DNA of 64,000 nucleotides from Riptortus pedestris (taxonomy: Eukaryota > Arthropoda > Insecta > Hemiptera > Alydidae): the NCBI GenBank assembly GCA_019009955.1, contig CM032233.1, positions 14,262,501 to 14,326,500 on the forward strand, written 5' to 3'. Numbering within the stretch: position 1 is the first letter of the stretch; every line of letters begins with the position of its first letter. A program made the translations under genes and the position numbers. The notes beneath the pieces are model-generated. The model ran no database searches. It had not been told where the DNA came from and worked only from the letters and a program-made list of their open reading frames with translations. Below, piece after piece: positions 42,974 to 52,825 of the stretch.

Positions 42974-43546
42974 AAAGAAAGCCTGTCACACCAGGGGCTG
43001 CGTTAACTAAGCAGATTTCGCACGTTCGTTACGTATTTGCATTTATCTCGAAACGTAAATGTTCAATGAGAACAACAGTTGGTATTTAGGCTTCAAATAA
43101 TGTGCTACATAATATAACAGCTTATAGTTAATATGAGATGAGTAGGAGTGGGGGTTTACTGAAGGCCGAAAACTATAAAATACAAGTATCTCAGTTAATA
43201 ATCAAGATAGTGAATGCACATAACATTTATTGGCAATTAAATTTACAATAACATTGGTTCCATACAATTTTTTGATCCGACGTATAATAACTGATATATT
43301 TCGAATTTTCAAAATTCTCCCTCTCCTACACACCCCTCCCACTTATCCGATTTCAGTCATTAACGAACTTGATCTTTCTTTTTACATAAAACGATTATAT
43401 ATCGAGTTTGGTATCGGTAAAAACTACGACGCTAGAGTGGTGAATATATATAACTTTGAAGAGACCTCATTTTCTCCATCTACTATCGATGGGTATTTGA
43501 CGAGATTTATAGAAATTCCCGTCTTGAGTTCAACCTCAATTACTAA
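42974..43546 (+). mobile_element. HINE-like element, short variant
   Basis: The 5' end is CCTGTCACACCAGGGGCTGC. Central blocks are intact, the microsatellite is reduced to TATATATA, and the 3' block ends CTCAATTACTAA, where the Penelope fragment starts. Confidence 0.82.
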
Positions 43547-43559
43547 CAATATATAAAAT

Positions 43560-43785
43560 GATAACGAAATATGGGTAGTATATGAAATTATTTTTAACGA
43601 CTGTGAAAAAATGTATATTGATGATACTAGACAAAATCTGAAAAAAAAGAATAATCCAACAAAACATACACAAAAAAAATATAAATAAGACAATATTAGT
43701 ACAACATGCAATACAAGAATTACACAAATTTAATTTTGATACAACTAGAATATTATGTAGAGAAAACAAGCTTTCGGTTTTATAG
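43560..43785 (+). pseudogene. GIY-YIG endonuclease remnant of PLE-2
   Basis: The first frame reads VYEIIFNDCEKMYIDDTRQN. This corresponds to the Y-E-I-x-C-x-x-C-x-x-x-Y-I-G-x-T core of Penelope GIY-YIG endonucleases, with Cys changed to Phe and the Gly after YI changed to Asp. A second frame continues with LVQHAIQELHKFNFDTTRIL, matching the H-x-F-x-F-D-x-T-x-I-L block that follows in this family. There are stops and at least one frameshift between the blocks. The upstream reverse transcriptase is missing. It is inactive. Confidence 0.8.
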
Positions 43786-43899
43786 TAGTAGGTGATAGTT
43801 GGGTTTCGGCGGGGTGACTGGAGTGGACCTGAGTCATAATGTAGTCTCCACTGTTTGCAGTTCGTGCTCTCTGCTCTTCCCCCATATAAAAAAACTGCT

Positions 43900-43936
43900 C
43901 TGAAGAAGGGAACCAACGGTTGCCCGAAACTGTCAG
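43900..43936 (+). ncRNA. hammerhead-like motif of PLE-2
   Basis: CTGAAGA is followed by a stem (GGGAACC / GGTTGCCC with one bulge) and then GAAAC and TGTC. The order CTGANGA, stem II, GAAAC, GTC is the conserved hammerhead core described in Penelope-like elements. Stem I pairing is not obvious, so activity is uncertain. Confidence 0.55.
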
Positions 43937-44009
43937 CAAATAAAAAATCCTCTAAAAGAAGAATTTAGAAAACTTTATTAGCCGAAACCCAACTATCACC
44001 TACTACTTT

Positions 44010-44210
44010 GAATTATAATAACGGCTAACAATACAATTGATTGTTTGGGTTTTATAGTTTACGGCATTCAGTAAACCTCCACTCCTACTCATATGAGCCG
44101 TTATATCATGAATCACTTCATTCTAAGATTAAATACCAAATCTTGTTTACATTCACTTATACTTTGTGAGATGCATGCAAATACGTAATGTGAAGTGGTA
44201 TATGGAGTCA
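44010..44210 (-). mobile_element. HINE-like fragment
   Basis: TATAATAACGGCTAACAATA, AGTAAACCTCCACTCCTACT and CTAAGATTAAATACCAAATC are minus-strand family blocks. Both ends are missing. Confidence 0.65.
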
Positions 44211-45396
44211 CAATCAACACTGATATATTGGGGAATCGTGAAATTATTCTGATTCAGCAGATCCTGTTATTAATACAGCAGTATTCCAATAGTGTATGTA
44301 GAAAAAGTGCTACTTTGAATAATAACGTGATTTAGGAGCGAAGCGTGCCTTGAACGCTAGCCGTAAAGAACGTGTTAATAGGGCAGTGGGATTGATGACC
44401 TGACCGTTGAGGTCCACGATTTCTTACCTAGTATCGGCAATCGCTCTACCCGTAGTTGTGGGCTGAGTATGTGCTTGGCTCTATTATACACTTATTACCG
44501 GCGCGGATAGCCCAGGTAACTACCTCACCCTCATCAAATTTCCGCTGAGGTCCCCAAGATGTAATTCAGAATAAAAGTGGGCAGAGGCTGGGATTGAGAG
44601 AGAGCTCTAGGGGCTGGGGGTTGGAATGGCGGATGTCTAGTGGCCGCTAATCACAAGACGGGGTTGGAGATGGGGGGGGGGTCATCTGATGTTTTATTCA
44701 GGTCGGTTGTGGGTGCTGGGGAGAGCTTTCATAGAATCTACGTCAATATTACCTATACGCCGATTGAATAATGCATTTGTATTTGTAAGTCTGGCTCTGA
44801 CTTGGGCCTCATTCAGCCCTCTCATTAGCCTTTCTGCAACTTTCACTTCCACTGCTTAGGGCTCAACTTACACCACCATCCCTCCCTTTCAATCTACAGC
44901 TTACAGGGCAACTTATAAACCCCCACAGCTAACTTTCACCCCCCGCAGTTTTAATAATCTCGTGTTGAGTCCCTTTTATATGGAAATAGCCTCCTAGCTG
45001 ATCCACGTGTCACTCCCTCCATTCAAATCCATGACTAGTAGTTCCACGAACAGTTTTTTGTACCTTGACGTCAAACGTTACACAGTACATCAATTAACAA
45101 TTTACCTGCAGAGAAAATCAGCAAAAACCAATCAATCAAAACCATTCAAATCAACGAGCAACCTCAATCAATTGACTACAGATTCTGCTAAATGCCTCCT
45201 CTCCATTTTTGAGTTCGTAACTCCTTCACCATATATCGTGCCAAAAAGTGGCATAAAAAAAAAGACGCTCAATAGTTTTAATGAATGCCGAATTTTTAGA
45301 ATTGTTATTAGTAGGTATAAATTATAATATCTAGAGTTAGGGGTGAAGCCCTCCGATTTATTCGAGGATTTCTTTCCAACAGATCGTTCTGTGTAA
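44211..45396. other. unassigned sequence
   Basis: A G-rich patch (44580-44700) and a 106-codon frame at 45007-45327 are present. The latter shows no domain, starts in simple sequence and has no support as a gene. Confidence 0.4.
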
Positions 45397-46089
45397 GAAA
45401 TAACACTTGCACCTCAGAATTATGGCTATGAGAAGGATGAGATCAAACAGCTGTTAAAGAAGAAGAACAAGAAGAAGATACAAAGTGAAAAAGAACAGAA
45501 ACGTATAGCTGTAGTACCCTTTGTCAAAGGGACAACTGAGAAAATTTCAAGAGTACTAAAGAAACATGAAATAGCTACAACATTCAGCACGGATAGAAAA
45601 ATTGGACAAATAATACCAAACAGCAAAGACAAACTCCACACTAAATGCCCTGGGATATACAGCATACCCTGTTCCTGTGGTACAGAATACATAGGCCACA
45701 CCGGCAGGTTGATAAGCACCAGGGTGGCAGAACATATAAAGAGTGTGAAAAAGTTCCGGACAGAAGACTCAGCAATAGCTGAACATTTTTGGGAAACGAA
45801 CCACCAGATAAAGTTTGATGAAGTAAAAGTATTGGCGAAAGTTAACCACTACCAGGAAAGAATAGTCCGAGAAGCAATAGAAGTAGCAAAGTGTCCCAAC
45901 AATATAAACAGAGAAGATGGCTACAGACAGAGTAAGCTTTGGAAATCAGTAATTCGACCAAGAAAGAATCGTCCGACTAACAAAACAGAAGTCACTAGTG
46001 GGCCGGCACCGGACCAAGTATCCGAAGACACCACCTGGAAGGGAAGACTCCGCCCAAGACGACCGGACAAGACACCAATATATACCTGA
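45397..46089 (+). pseudogene. Penelope GIY-YIG endonuclease domain, 5'-truncated
   Basis: The frame is open for 230 codons from just after a TAA to the natural stop. It begins in the linker after reverse transcriptase (VPFVKGTTEKISRVLKKH), contains FSTDRKIGQIIP, and then the endonuclease core CPGIYSIPCSCGTEYIGHTG. There GIY and EYIG are the family motifs and the Cys pair is typical of animal Penelope elements. The Arg in STRVAEH, the Glu and the H-x-x-x-x-H-x-I-K-F block follow. A basic C-terminal tail ends in TIYT-like residues. No in-frame stop interrupts it, so decay is mild. The reverse transcriptase needed for transposition is absent. Confidence 0.9.
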
Positions 46090-46123
46090 GAAGGAATAGA
46101 ACTCTTCAGTCTCAGAGAAAGCC

Positions 46124-46160
46124 CTGAGGAAGCTAGAAGCATGTCTAGCGAAACGTCGTC
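46124..46160 (+). ncRNA. hammerhead-like motif of PLE-1
   Basis: CTGAGGA, a perfect 6-bp stem (GCTAGA/TCTAGC, loop AGCATG), GAAAC and GTCGTC occur in the order of a minimal hammerhead core. A very short stem III is known for hammerheads of Penelope-like elements. Pairing for stem I across CCCTGA and the bases after GTC is not visible, so self-cleavage may be lost. Confidence 0.6.
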
Positions 46161-46254
46161 AAACATCATGAAGACCCGGTCAATACCCGAAGACCTTAAT
46201 AGTTCTAATGACAAGGACCGTGGAAGTCTAAGAGTACACTAATATATTACACCA

Positions 46255-46350
46255 AAACCTCTGTCTGTAGAACTATTCTTATTGCAAATTTGATGTCCTA
46301 TTATTGTTGTTATGTCCATTTATTCTCTATATCGAATATTAACGATTGAG
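46255..46350 (-). mobile_element. HINE-like fragment
   Basis: TTATTGCAAATTTGATGTCC and TTATTCTCTATATCGAATAT are central family blocks. Confidence 0.65.
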
Positions 46351-46747
46351 ATCGAGAAACGGCAGATTATTGGGTATACTATTCGTGAAGCCCCCCTCCC
46401 TTCCACACAGACACACACACGCGCGCACGCACACAAACACACACACAAACGAGAGCTGTGTAGTTGATGGCAGAGAGATCAGTTCCATTTATAATCTCGA
46501 GGGATTAGAGGTAGTTAAGTGTCTTAATGGGATGAGAGCTGGGGAGGGAAACTAAACACTGAATTGACTAAATGACCCCATGGAAAAGTTACTCCTACAA
46601 TCGTTTTTCATCAAGTTAATGCTCCTACTCCTCGTTCGATTCTGCAAGGTCAGCTCTAAAGGAATTTCAGTCGGGGTAAACCCCTCATCCCACTGGTTGT
46701 CCAGACATCGCTATAGATATTCAGACTTGGGGGATGAGAAGAAATCC
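46351..46747. other. unassigned sequence
   Basis: It contains a short CA/GC-alternating repeat at 46410-46450. No gene. Confidence 0.4.
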
Positions 46748-46930
46748 TTGACGCAGGTGCTTGGGAAACTAAGCAGATTTCCCATCTGATGGCGTCTACC
46801 CTCCATTTATATATTATTCAGAAGCATTGTTAACAGGACTTGAAATTTAAGATGTACATGCCATATTTATTGATATAGTTTCTTTCAATGAAAATCATAT
46901 TAGTAGAAGAGGGTGTTAAGTAAAAAAAAG
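46748..46930 (+). mobile_element. HINE-like 5' end, diverged
   Basis: CCTTGACGCAGGTGCTTGGG and AACTAAGCAGATTTCCCATC begin it. Similarity fades after about 60 bp. Confidence 0.65.
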
Positions 46931-46932
46931 TC

Positions 46933-47511
46933 AGTTACGCAGGGGATACATTAACGCAAATTTCCCACGTTCGTCACGTATTTGCATTTATTTCAAAACT
47001 TAAAAGATCAATAAGAACAATATTTGGTATTTAGGCTTCAAATAAAGTGTTTCATAATATAACAGCTTATTGCTAATATGGCATTAGTAGGAGTGGGGGT
47101 TTACTGAAAGCCGAAAACTAAAAATTGTAAATATCCCGGTTAATAATCAAGATAGTGAAAAAACAAACATAACATCTATAGAACATTCCATTTTCAATAA
47201 GATTGATTCCATACAATTTTTCGATCCGACGCATAATAACGGAGATATTTCGAAATCCCTCCCTCTAACCTCCCCCCTCCCTCCGGTCCGATTCAGCCGT
47301 ATTTTTACATTAAACGTTTAGATATCCAGTTTGGTAACGGCCAAACAAAAACTAGAGCTTTAACAAAGAAATATATAAATCTATATATCTATATAATTTG
47401 GAAGGGACCTCATTTTCGTTATCTCCTAGTTAGGATCAATGGACATTTGAGGAAACTTTTCGTGAGTACGACCTCTATAGCTGACTTCCCTTAAGGGAAA
47501 TCAGCTAACTT
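46933..47511 (+). mobile_element. HINE-like element, complete short variant
   Basis: A diverged 5' end (TCAGTTACGCAGGGGATACA) is followed by intact central blocks, a reduced TA tract and the conserved block. The palindrome TGACTTCCCTTAAGGGAAAT ends it, followed by CAGCTAA. Confidence 0.87.
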
Positions 47512-48138
47512 AAATCCGGATTCGTTATTTACCAAAAAATGATACTGTTCGTGAAACTTAAGCACTGTTAAGTGGCAGAAACGTTCCGTGGCACATCACT
47601 AGAGTTTGGGAGAATTTAGCATAATCAATGATAATATGAACAACATACATGCAAGTCATAACATAGAAATTGACATCGAAGCTAGAGTTGTTGCTATGGG
47701 CAGAAGCTTGCTTCTGCTACTAACACCCAGCCTCCACCAGTCCTCCTTCAGGCCATCCAGCCACTCCTCCTGGTCGATCAAACAAAATTATCCTTCTTCT
47801 TCTGGACCCAATATTCTTCATAGTTTACTTGCAAGGGTCACCAACAAAAACTACATTTTTTTCCCACGCGCAGACTTTATTCAGAATTTCCCTATATGTT
47901 TCGTGGCCACCTCTTAATAATAACATTAATTTCTAAAATCATAAAGATAATAAATTAATAAATTACATTACAATATACAACTGTTAACTAAAATAATATA
48001 TTTGTTAAATTTAACTAAACACTGTTTGCTTACAGTTATAAAAAATACTGAGTAGTTAAAAGAAACTCAGTGGCAAAAGAAAAAATTACATTCGAAATAC
48101 AACTTAACATAATAACATGTTCTCGTCGACTTTTTATA
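47512..48138. other. unassigned sequence
   Basis: A 103-codon frame (47606-47917) has no recognised domain. The rest is AT-rich. Confidence 0.4.
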
Positions 48139-48349
48139 ATTATTTATTAACGTCCACTGTTTGGCTAATTGGACTGGTTATCTACAGGTTACCATTCTTT
48201 CCAATCCAAGGTGGGACTAAGGATTTCATTTAATGAGTTCGTCACTAAATAAATTCCAATAGTCCAAAAGGGAACCGAACTCACCACTCTAGGTTTACCA
48301 TATGCGATTAAAGCCAAGGAAATCACATGGCTAACCTGAGCTCCTCCTG
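48139..48349 (-). mobile_element. tRNA-derived SINE (copy 2)
   Basis: On the minus strand it has AGGAGCTCAGGTTAGCCATG (A-box region) and, about 45 nt later, GAGTTCGGTTCCC (B-box). The body motifs TTTATTTAGTGACGAACTCA and TTAGTCCCACCTTGG are shared with the copy at 10.2-10.4 kb. No target duplication is evident. Confidence 0.77.
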
Positions 48350-48526
48350 ATGAAATGAATTGTTACTTTAATAATCTACTGACTCTCTATTTAGGTGATT
48401 AAAATTTAAGTGCTCCTTCTCCATTATCAGTATTTGTACAAATACGAAACAAGGCGACACAAAAAAATTTAAAAGCTAGGAACATATAATGAAGAATTAG
48501 ATGCATTCAGAAGTGAAAGTTATTAA

Positions 48527-49186
48527 CCCTTAGACTGCTCTGGCCGCGTTTAAACGGCTACGGTGAGAGTGTTTCAGATGCTCCAGTCGTGCTACATGAG
48601 GTCGGCAGACCCGCCAGCAAACGCTTTGAACGTCTTAACAAGAAACTGTCCTTTTCTTCCGTCTGGTGCTGATTGTTCCAGTGGAGTTAATTCGTGCTGA
48701 GTGTGGAATATAGTAACAACATCTATGAGCCGCTAGATGCCTGATGAATGACGACGTGCATCTGAACAATTTACAATTTATTTTCAAGTAGATTTATTTA
48801 ATTTTCATTCAGATATCTTTTTTTTACTTATTACGTGCTGTAATGTTCATAAATACATTACGAAAAAATAAGATGTTTTCGGATAATATGAATATGGGCT
48901 GAGTGTTTCTTTGCCTTTCCTCCTTGTTATTGTTTGTTGATGTTATCAGTTTCTGAGAGAGGTCCAGTGTTTATAGTGCGGTTTATATGTTAGTTGCTAT
49001 TATTTTGACATGCCGGATGATAAACCTCTTTTAGGACGGAAAAGGAACTTCTTAAAATACTTTGGGAGGAGGGGAAGGCGGCGCCTGGGAAGACGGAGAT
49101 TGAATAGCATTTGTGGGATTGCTGCCACTCCTGACCTTGAACCACCTAGAGCCCCCTCTCCTGCCCATTCATGAGCAGTCAAAGCG
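48527..49186. mobile_element. piggyBac-type MITE, 660 bp
   Basis: TTAA flanks both ends (48523-48526 and 49187-49190). The inverted termini share C-x-CTT-x-GACTGCTC (left CCCTTAGACTGCTC, right complement CGCTTTGACTGCTC). The interior has small frames, including a basic 54-codon frame from an ATG at 49010, but no transposase core. TTAA targets with CCCTT-type ends place it in the piggyBac superfamily. Confidence 0.8.
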
Positions 49187-49190
49187 TTAA

Positions 49191-50209
49191 AGGACACCAT
49201 TTATTAGTCATTTTATTCGTCATGCAAAGGCCTGACTTGACCTAAGGTAGGAACCTGGCTGAAAGGCTACTACATTGTCATGTATTGAATATTCAATAAT
49301 TAAAATTAGATTATTTCAAGTTTTACACAAGTAAAACACTCACAAACACACTGCCTTTGTCATTTGATATTAAAGGTGCATTCGATAATGCTTGGTGGCC
49401 TTCATTTGTTTCAGACTTGCAGAACAAATAAGTAAACATGACAACCAACAACATAACAATTACGTAGAAGTCAGGCAAGAGTCACTCTTCAAGATTCTGG
49501 AATTTCTCCACTTCTATGGAATTTAATAACTGATAGTTAATTAAAGAAGAAACTAACGTTTGAATTCTAAGCATTTGTATATGATATGATGACCATTAAA
49601 ATATTTTATAAAAGTAAATTTAAGAGAGCTTCTTAGATTTGTTGGTCAGCCAATCGCGATTCCCCGTGGGTAATTGGCTTCATTTGCAATAATTCTGATA
49701 TTTCATTAATTGAATGTTTAAGAAATTCCAGTTGACTTGTGGTATCCTATTCCCCGGCGCATCACTAGGTTCTATAAAAAAGGCAATGAAAGGTTGAAAT
49801 TAACTTACGGTGGTATTTGGTTTGCCTCCAAGTATTTATTAAACATTCCTCAGTTTTCTGTGTTCAACTGCCGTAGGAAGAAGCTAAGAGCCGAGGGAAG
49901 TTGTTCAAACTTTCATGAAGCTTTTAATAAGGCCTCTGTTTCCCCAGGGACAAGCCTTTCATGGTCGTCCTATGGAACTCCTAACTGGGCTTCCCCTTGG
50001 AGGAGAAAAAATGAAGGGTTCAACTCATAGCGCGTACAAACTTTGCTTCCTGCTTTTCAGGTGAATTAATAAACCATGTTTGAGTTGAGCTCTAGTCAAG
50101 GATTACGCGACTATTGTGCATCAAAACAACGATTTATATACAAAGGATGCCAAGAGTTAACAATGTACATAATTACTTCGTTTACAATTTGTGAGTACGC
50201 TCACACACA
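49191..50209. other. unassigned sequence
   Basis: A 97-codon frame (49737-50030) shows no recognised domain. No transposon ends seen. Confidence 0.4.
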
Positions 50210-50409
50210 CACTCTGAATGCTCTGAAAACAAGAAAGTACAAATAACTCGCTTAATACTTGAGTTACGAAATATGTATGGAACGACAATTGTAGATCACC
50301 AATAGCTTGGCTATCGAAACATTTTTCGATAGGACTAATAATAATGGAGATATTTAGGATCGAATTTGGTAACGATCGTGCAAAAATTGGTGTTAACAGG
50401 CAAATATAT

Positions 50410-50464
<55 letters not shown>

Positions 50465-50489
50465 ACTATATGTATATATATATATACAT

Positions 50490-51836
50490 ATATGGTTGAA
50501 AAACTAAACAAGCTGTCATCCTCCAGTTTGCTCAAGCCTGACCAAAAGTTAAATATATTAAACCAATATATATGGCCAATAATGATTTACCCTCTTCAGT
50601 GCGCACCAATAAAAGACCTGAAACCGTCCTTTTTATCGAAAATAGATAAAATAATTAGGAGCTGCGCAAAAGAAATATTAAGTCTGCCATCAGATACTCC
50701 TAATTGTATGTTTTATACATCAAGAAAAGTTAGAGGTTTGGGGTTGTTTAACGCATATTGGGAGGCTTTCTTACAACATATAAATGTATGTATGGCCCTT
50801 ATCAAAGACATGAACCCATATGTACTTCAAACAAGAGATCTCACTTCTGAATCATCCGACTGCTTAAAAGCTCTCGATATTACAATAGAGAAGACCGTAA
50901 ATATCAACGTCAGAAACCTGCGACAAGAACTACGCCATAAATCCTTTAGCGAGTGGTGCTCATTACCAGCAAAAGGAAAAGGCGTAGAAACGTTTAATGA
51001 CTGGCAGGCCGGTAATGCGTGGATGTCTGACAAAAAAGGGCTGTCTTCATCAGAATGGACAACAGCAGTGAAAATGAATGTTAATCTAGTGGCAGTTCGC
51101 TCTGTCCCAGGAAGGAACCTAGGAAACACCCACTGTAGGCATTGCAGTGAGATTGAAACCCTTCCCCATGTCCTAGGGTCCTGCCAATGGGGCGAGCAGA
51201 TGCGCAATTCTCGACATCATAAAGTCCGGACTCATATTGCTCACCTCTTGAAAAAGAAGCACCCTGATTGGGATATATTTGAAGAGGTGACTTGTAATTC
51301 GTCAGACGGCACTCCAAGAAGAGCTGACATAGTAGCCATAATGAAAAATGAAAAAAAAAGGCCTCATATTAGATCCTACTGTCCGTTTTGAGATGCACAA
51401 AAATCAAGCTGACGAGGTGGATCAAGAGAAAAAATCAATATATGAACCGTGCTGCCCGTATTTCTCAAAAAAATATCAAAAACAAGATTGGGCGGTTATG
51501 GGACTACTATTCGGCTCAAGAGGAGTCCTCCACCAAAAAACGGTGAAGACATTAATAGACCATGGGCTGACAAAAGATGATTTGAAGGAGTTATCGACAC
51601 TTATCCTAAAATCATCGATAAGAATCGTCAATCACCATACAAAAAATAAAGATGATAAAGTTAAGCTGCACTCTCACCTGAGATACCCCCCTAATCTGCA
51701 CGCATTCAATTTATTCCGAATTTTCATTTAAAATTTAGTCAAAATTTAAAAAACAAAACATCATTACCAAGAAATTGGCAGATTAGGAGGCTGACCACAC
51801 AGGTACCCTCAGAAAGAGGGCAGGGCAGCTTATTTT
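50490..51836 (+). mobile_element. 5'-truncated R2-like LINE
   Basis: The C-terminal half of an R2-type ORF is followed by a ~105-bp 3' untranslated region (AGATTAGGAGGCTGACCACA, GAGGGCAGGGCAGCTTATTT). It lies in a HINE microsatellite, not in 28S rDNA. It is 5'-truncated within the reverse transcriptase thumb. Confidence 0.85.
50492..51731 (+). pseudogene. R2-like ORF: thumb, CCHC and restriction-like endonuclease
   Basis: About 410 codons in two frames joined at an A9 run (51351-51359). The first frame has the reverse transcriptase thumb/linker (LNILNQYIWPIMIYPLQCAP, KVRGLGLFNAYWEAFLQHIN). It then has the CCHC motif CRHCSEIETLPHVLGSC and ADIVAI, the start of the endonuclease. The second frame has ILDPTVRFE, the acidic core of the restriction-like endonuclease, then YEPCCPYFSKKYQ and a helical tail to TAA. 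This order (thumb, CCHC, PD-D/E endonuclease) defines the R2/R4/CRE/NeSL group, and the details resemble R2. Apart from the one-base slip in the A-run no stop is present, so the insertion is young or the slip is an assembly error. The catalytic reverse transcriptase is lost. Confidence 0.88.
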
Positions 51837-52004
51837 GTTTGTTTGTATAAAATTTAGAAGGGATCTCATTTTCGTTATCTCCTCGGTAGGATGGATGGAC
51901 ATTTGCAATTTTTTTTTCAAGAATCGTGTCCTGAGTATAACCTCAATAGCAGATTTACCTTAAAGGAGTAACTCAATGTTCCACAGTTTCATTCAACACT
52001 AGTT

Positions 52005-52128
52005 AATAGTTAAAATCGGAATGGGGAGTAGATAAGGGGATTTGAAGATTATCGGAAATTGGAGCATATTTGAGATGAGATGAGCAGTGTGAAATCTGCT
52101 GAGTGCACCCAGCCCCTACGTGACGGAT
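52005..52128 (-). mobile_element. HINE-like fragment with 5' end
   Basis: On the minus strand it starts TCCGTCACGTAGGGGCTGGG and ends within ATCTTCAAATCCCC. It is internally deleted. Confidence 0.7.
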
Positions 52129-52482
52129 CTCTGCTCCTCGATGGAATTTTCAGTCTTTCGTTCTCAGCCTCTCTAGTTACACAGTCCTCGTTTCAAAATC
52201 CCACTGGCTCAGGGAGATAGTTGAGCTAATAAGCTCGATTAAACTTGATTGGAATGGCGTAAGTTACTCTAAATGGAAACCCCTTGAATAGGAATAGTTT
52301 TCTCCATGCTTCGTGGCTGTGAGCAGTTTGTCCCTACTATCGTGGGCTTGAAGCTGGCAATAATCATTAAGGAGAGCTACATTACCAAATATAGATTACT
52401 ACACATCTTGGTTGCCAAGTTGAATGAAAACATCTAATTCGTTTAGCGTTTTAAACGTTTCGTGGTTATGTAGTTCATTTTA
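52129..52482. other. unassigned sequence
   Basis: No gene or element recognised. Confidence 0.4.
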
Positions 52483-52825
52483 GCAGATTTCCAAGCCTAA
52501 TATATTTAGTTTTCTATGGAACGGTCAAATATCGAGTGTGCTGATGATGAAATAGAAATCATGTTGTTTAAATCGTCAAATCTTCTTTCAATGAAAACAA
52601 TATTTGGTATTTAGTGCTAGAATAATATGTCACGACTAGAAGTGGGGATTTACTAAAGGCTGGAAACTAAAAAAATTAAATATCGTTTAATATTGACAGT
52701 AGAGAAAACATTTGTAGGGAATTAATTATGCTTTAAGAGATCCTCTATACAATTTTACAAACCGACTAATAACTACGGAGATATTTTGAATTACCGAAAT
52801 CCCACCGCAACCCCTTCATAGAACC
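52483..52825 (+). mobile_element. HINE-like fragment that runs into the satellite
   Basis: CAATATTTGGTATTTAGTGC, AGTGGGGATTTACTAAAGGC and CTACGGAGATATTTTGAATT are family blocks. The sequence passes to the satellite at AACCGATT, where the family normally continues ..TCAGCC. Confidence 0.75.

Larger units (their letters stand above)
43556..44007 (+). mobile_element. Penelope-like element fragment (PLE-2)
   Basis: A decayed GIY-YIG coding remnant (43560-43785) is followed by a terminal region. Perfect 27-bp inverted repeats (43784-43810 and 43981-44007) bracket a segment containing a hammerhead-like motif. The element sits between HINE-like pieces of opposite orientation. Confidence 0.78.
45397..46250 (+). 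mobile_element. Penelope-like element, 3' end (PLE-1)
   Basis: The C-terminal part of the Penelope polyprotein with a well-preserved GIY-YIG domain is followed by about 160 bp of 3' sequence containing a hammerhead-like motif. The reverse transcriptase is missing, an expected 5' truncation. Immediately downstream are HINE-like blocks. The right boundary is approximate. Confidence 0.85.
50210..51975 (+). mobile_element. HINE-like element split by R2-like LINE
   Basis: The left part has AACTCGCTTAATACTTGAGT, TTTGGTAACGATCGTGCAAA and a (CT)n(TA)n tract. The right part (51838-51975) has AATTTAGAAGGGATCTCATT, GGATGGATGGACATTTGCAA and a decayed end. The LINE interrupts it at the microsatellite. 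Confidence 0.8.

Noticed and set aside
43424..43939. Minus-strand ORFs up to 126 codons with hydrophobic runs
   Set aside because: Antisense of the Penelope remnant; hydrophobic runs come from poly(A)-rich sequence.
44490..44580. Possible tRNA-like or SINE head around GCGCGGATAGCCCAGG
   Set aside because: No B-box at the right distance and no second copy seen in the window.
45007..45327. 106-codon ORF as a small gene
   Set aside because: No domain, low complexity, next to a Penelope fragment. Kept as unassigned sequence.
46124..46160. Certain active hammerhead ribozyme
   Set aside because: Core motifs and stem II are visible but stem I does not pair in this copy. Reported only as hammerhead-like.
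47606..47917. 103-codon ORF
   Set aside because: No recognised domain and no supporting context.
49737..50030. 97-codon ORF
   Set aside because: No recognised domain. Composition is ordinary for the region.
50827..51317. ORFs of 126 and 78 codons on the minus strand
   Set aside because: Antisense shadows of the R2-like coding frame.
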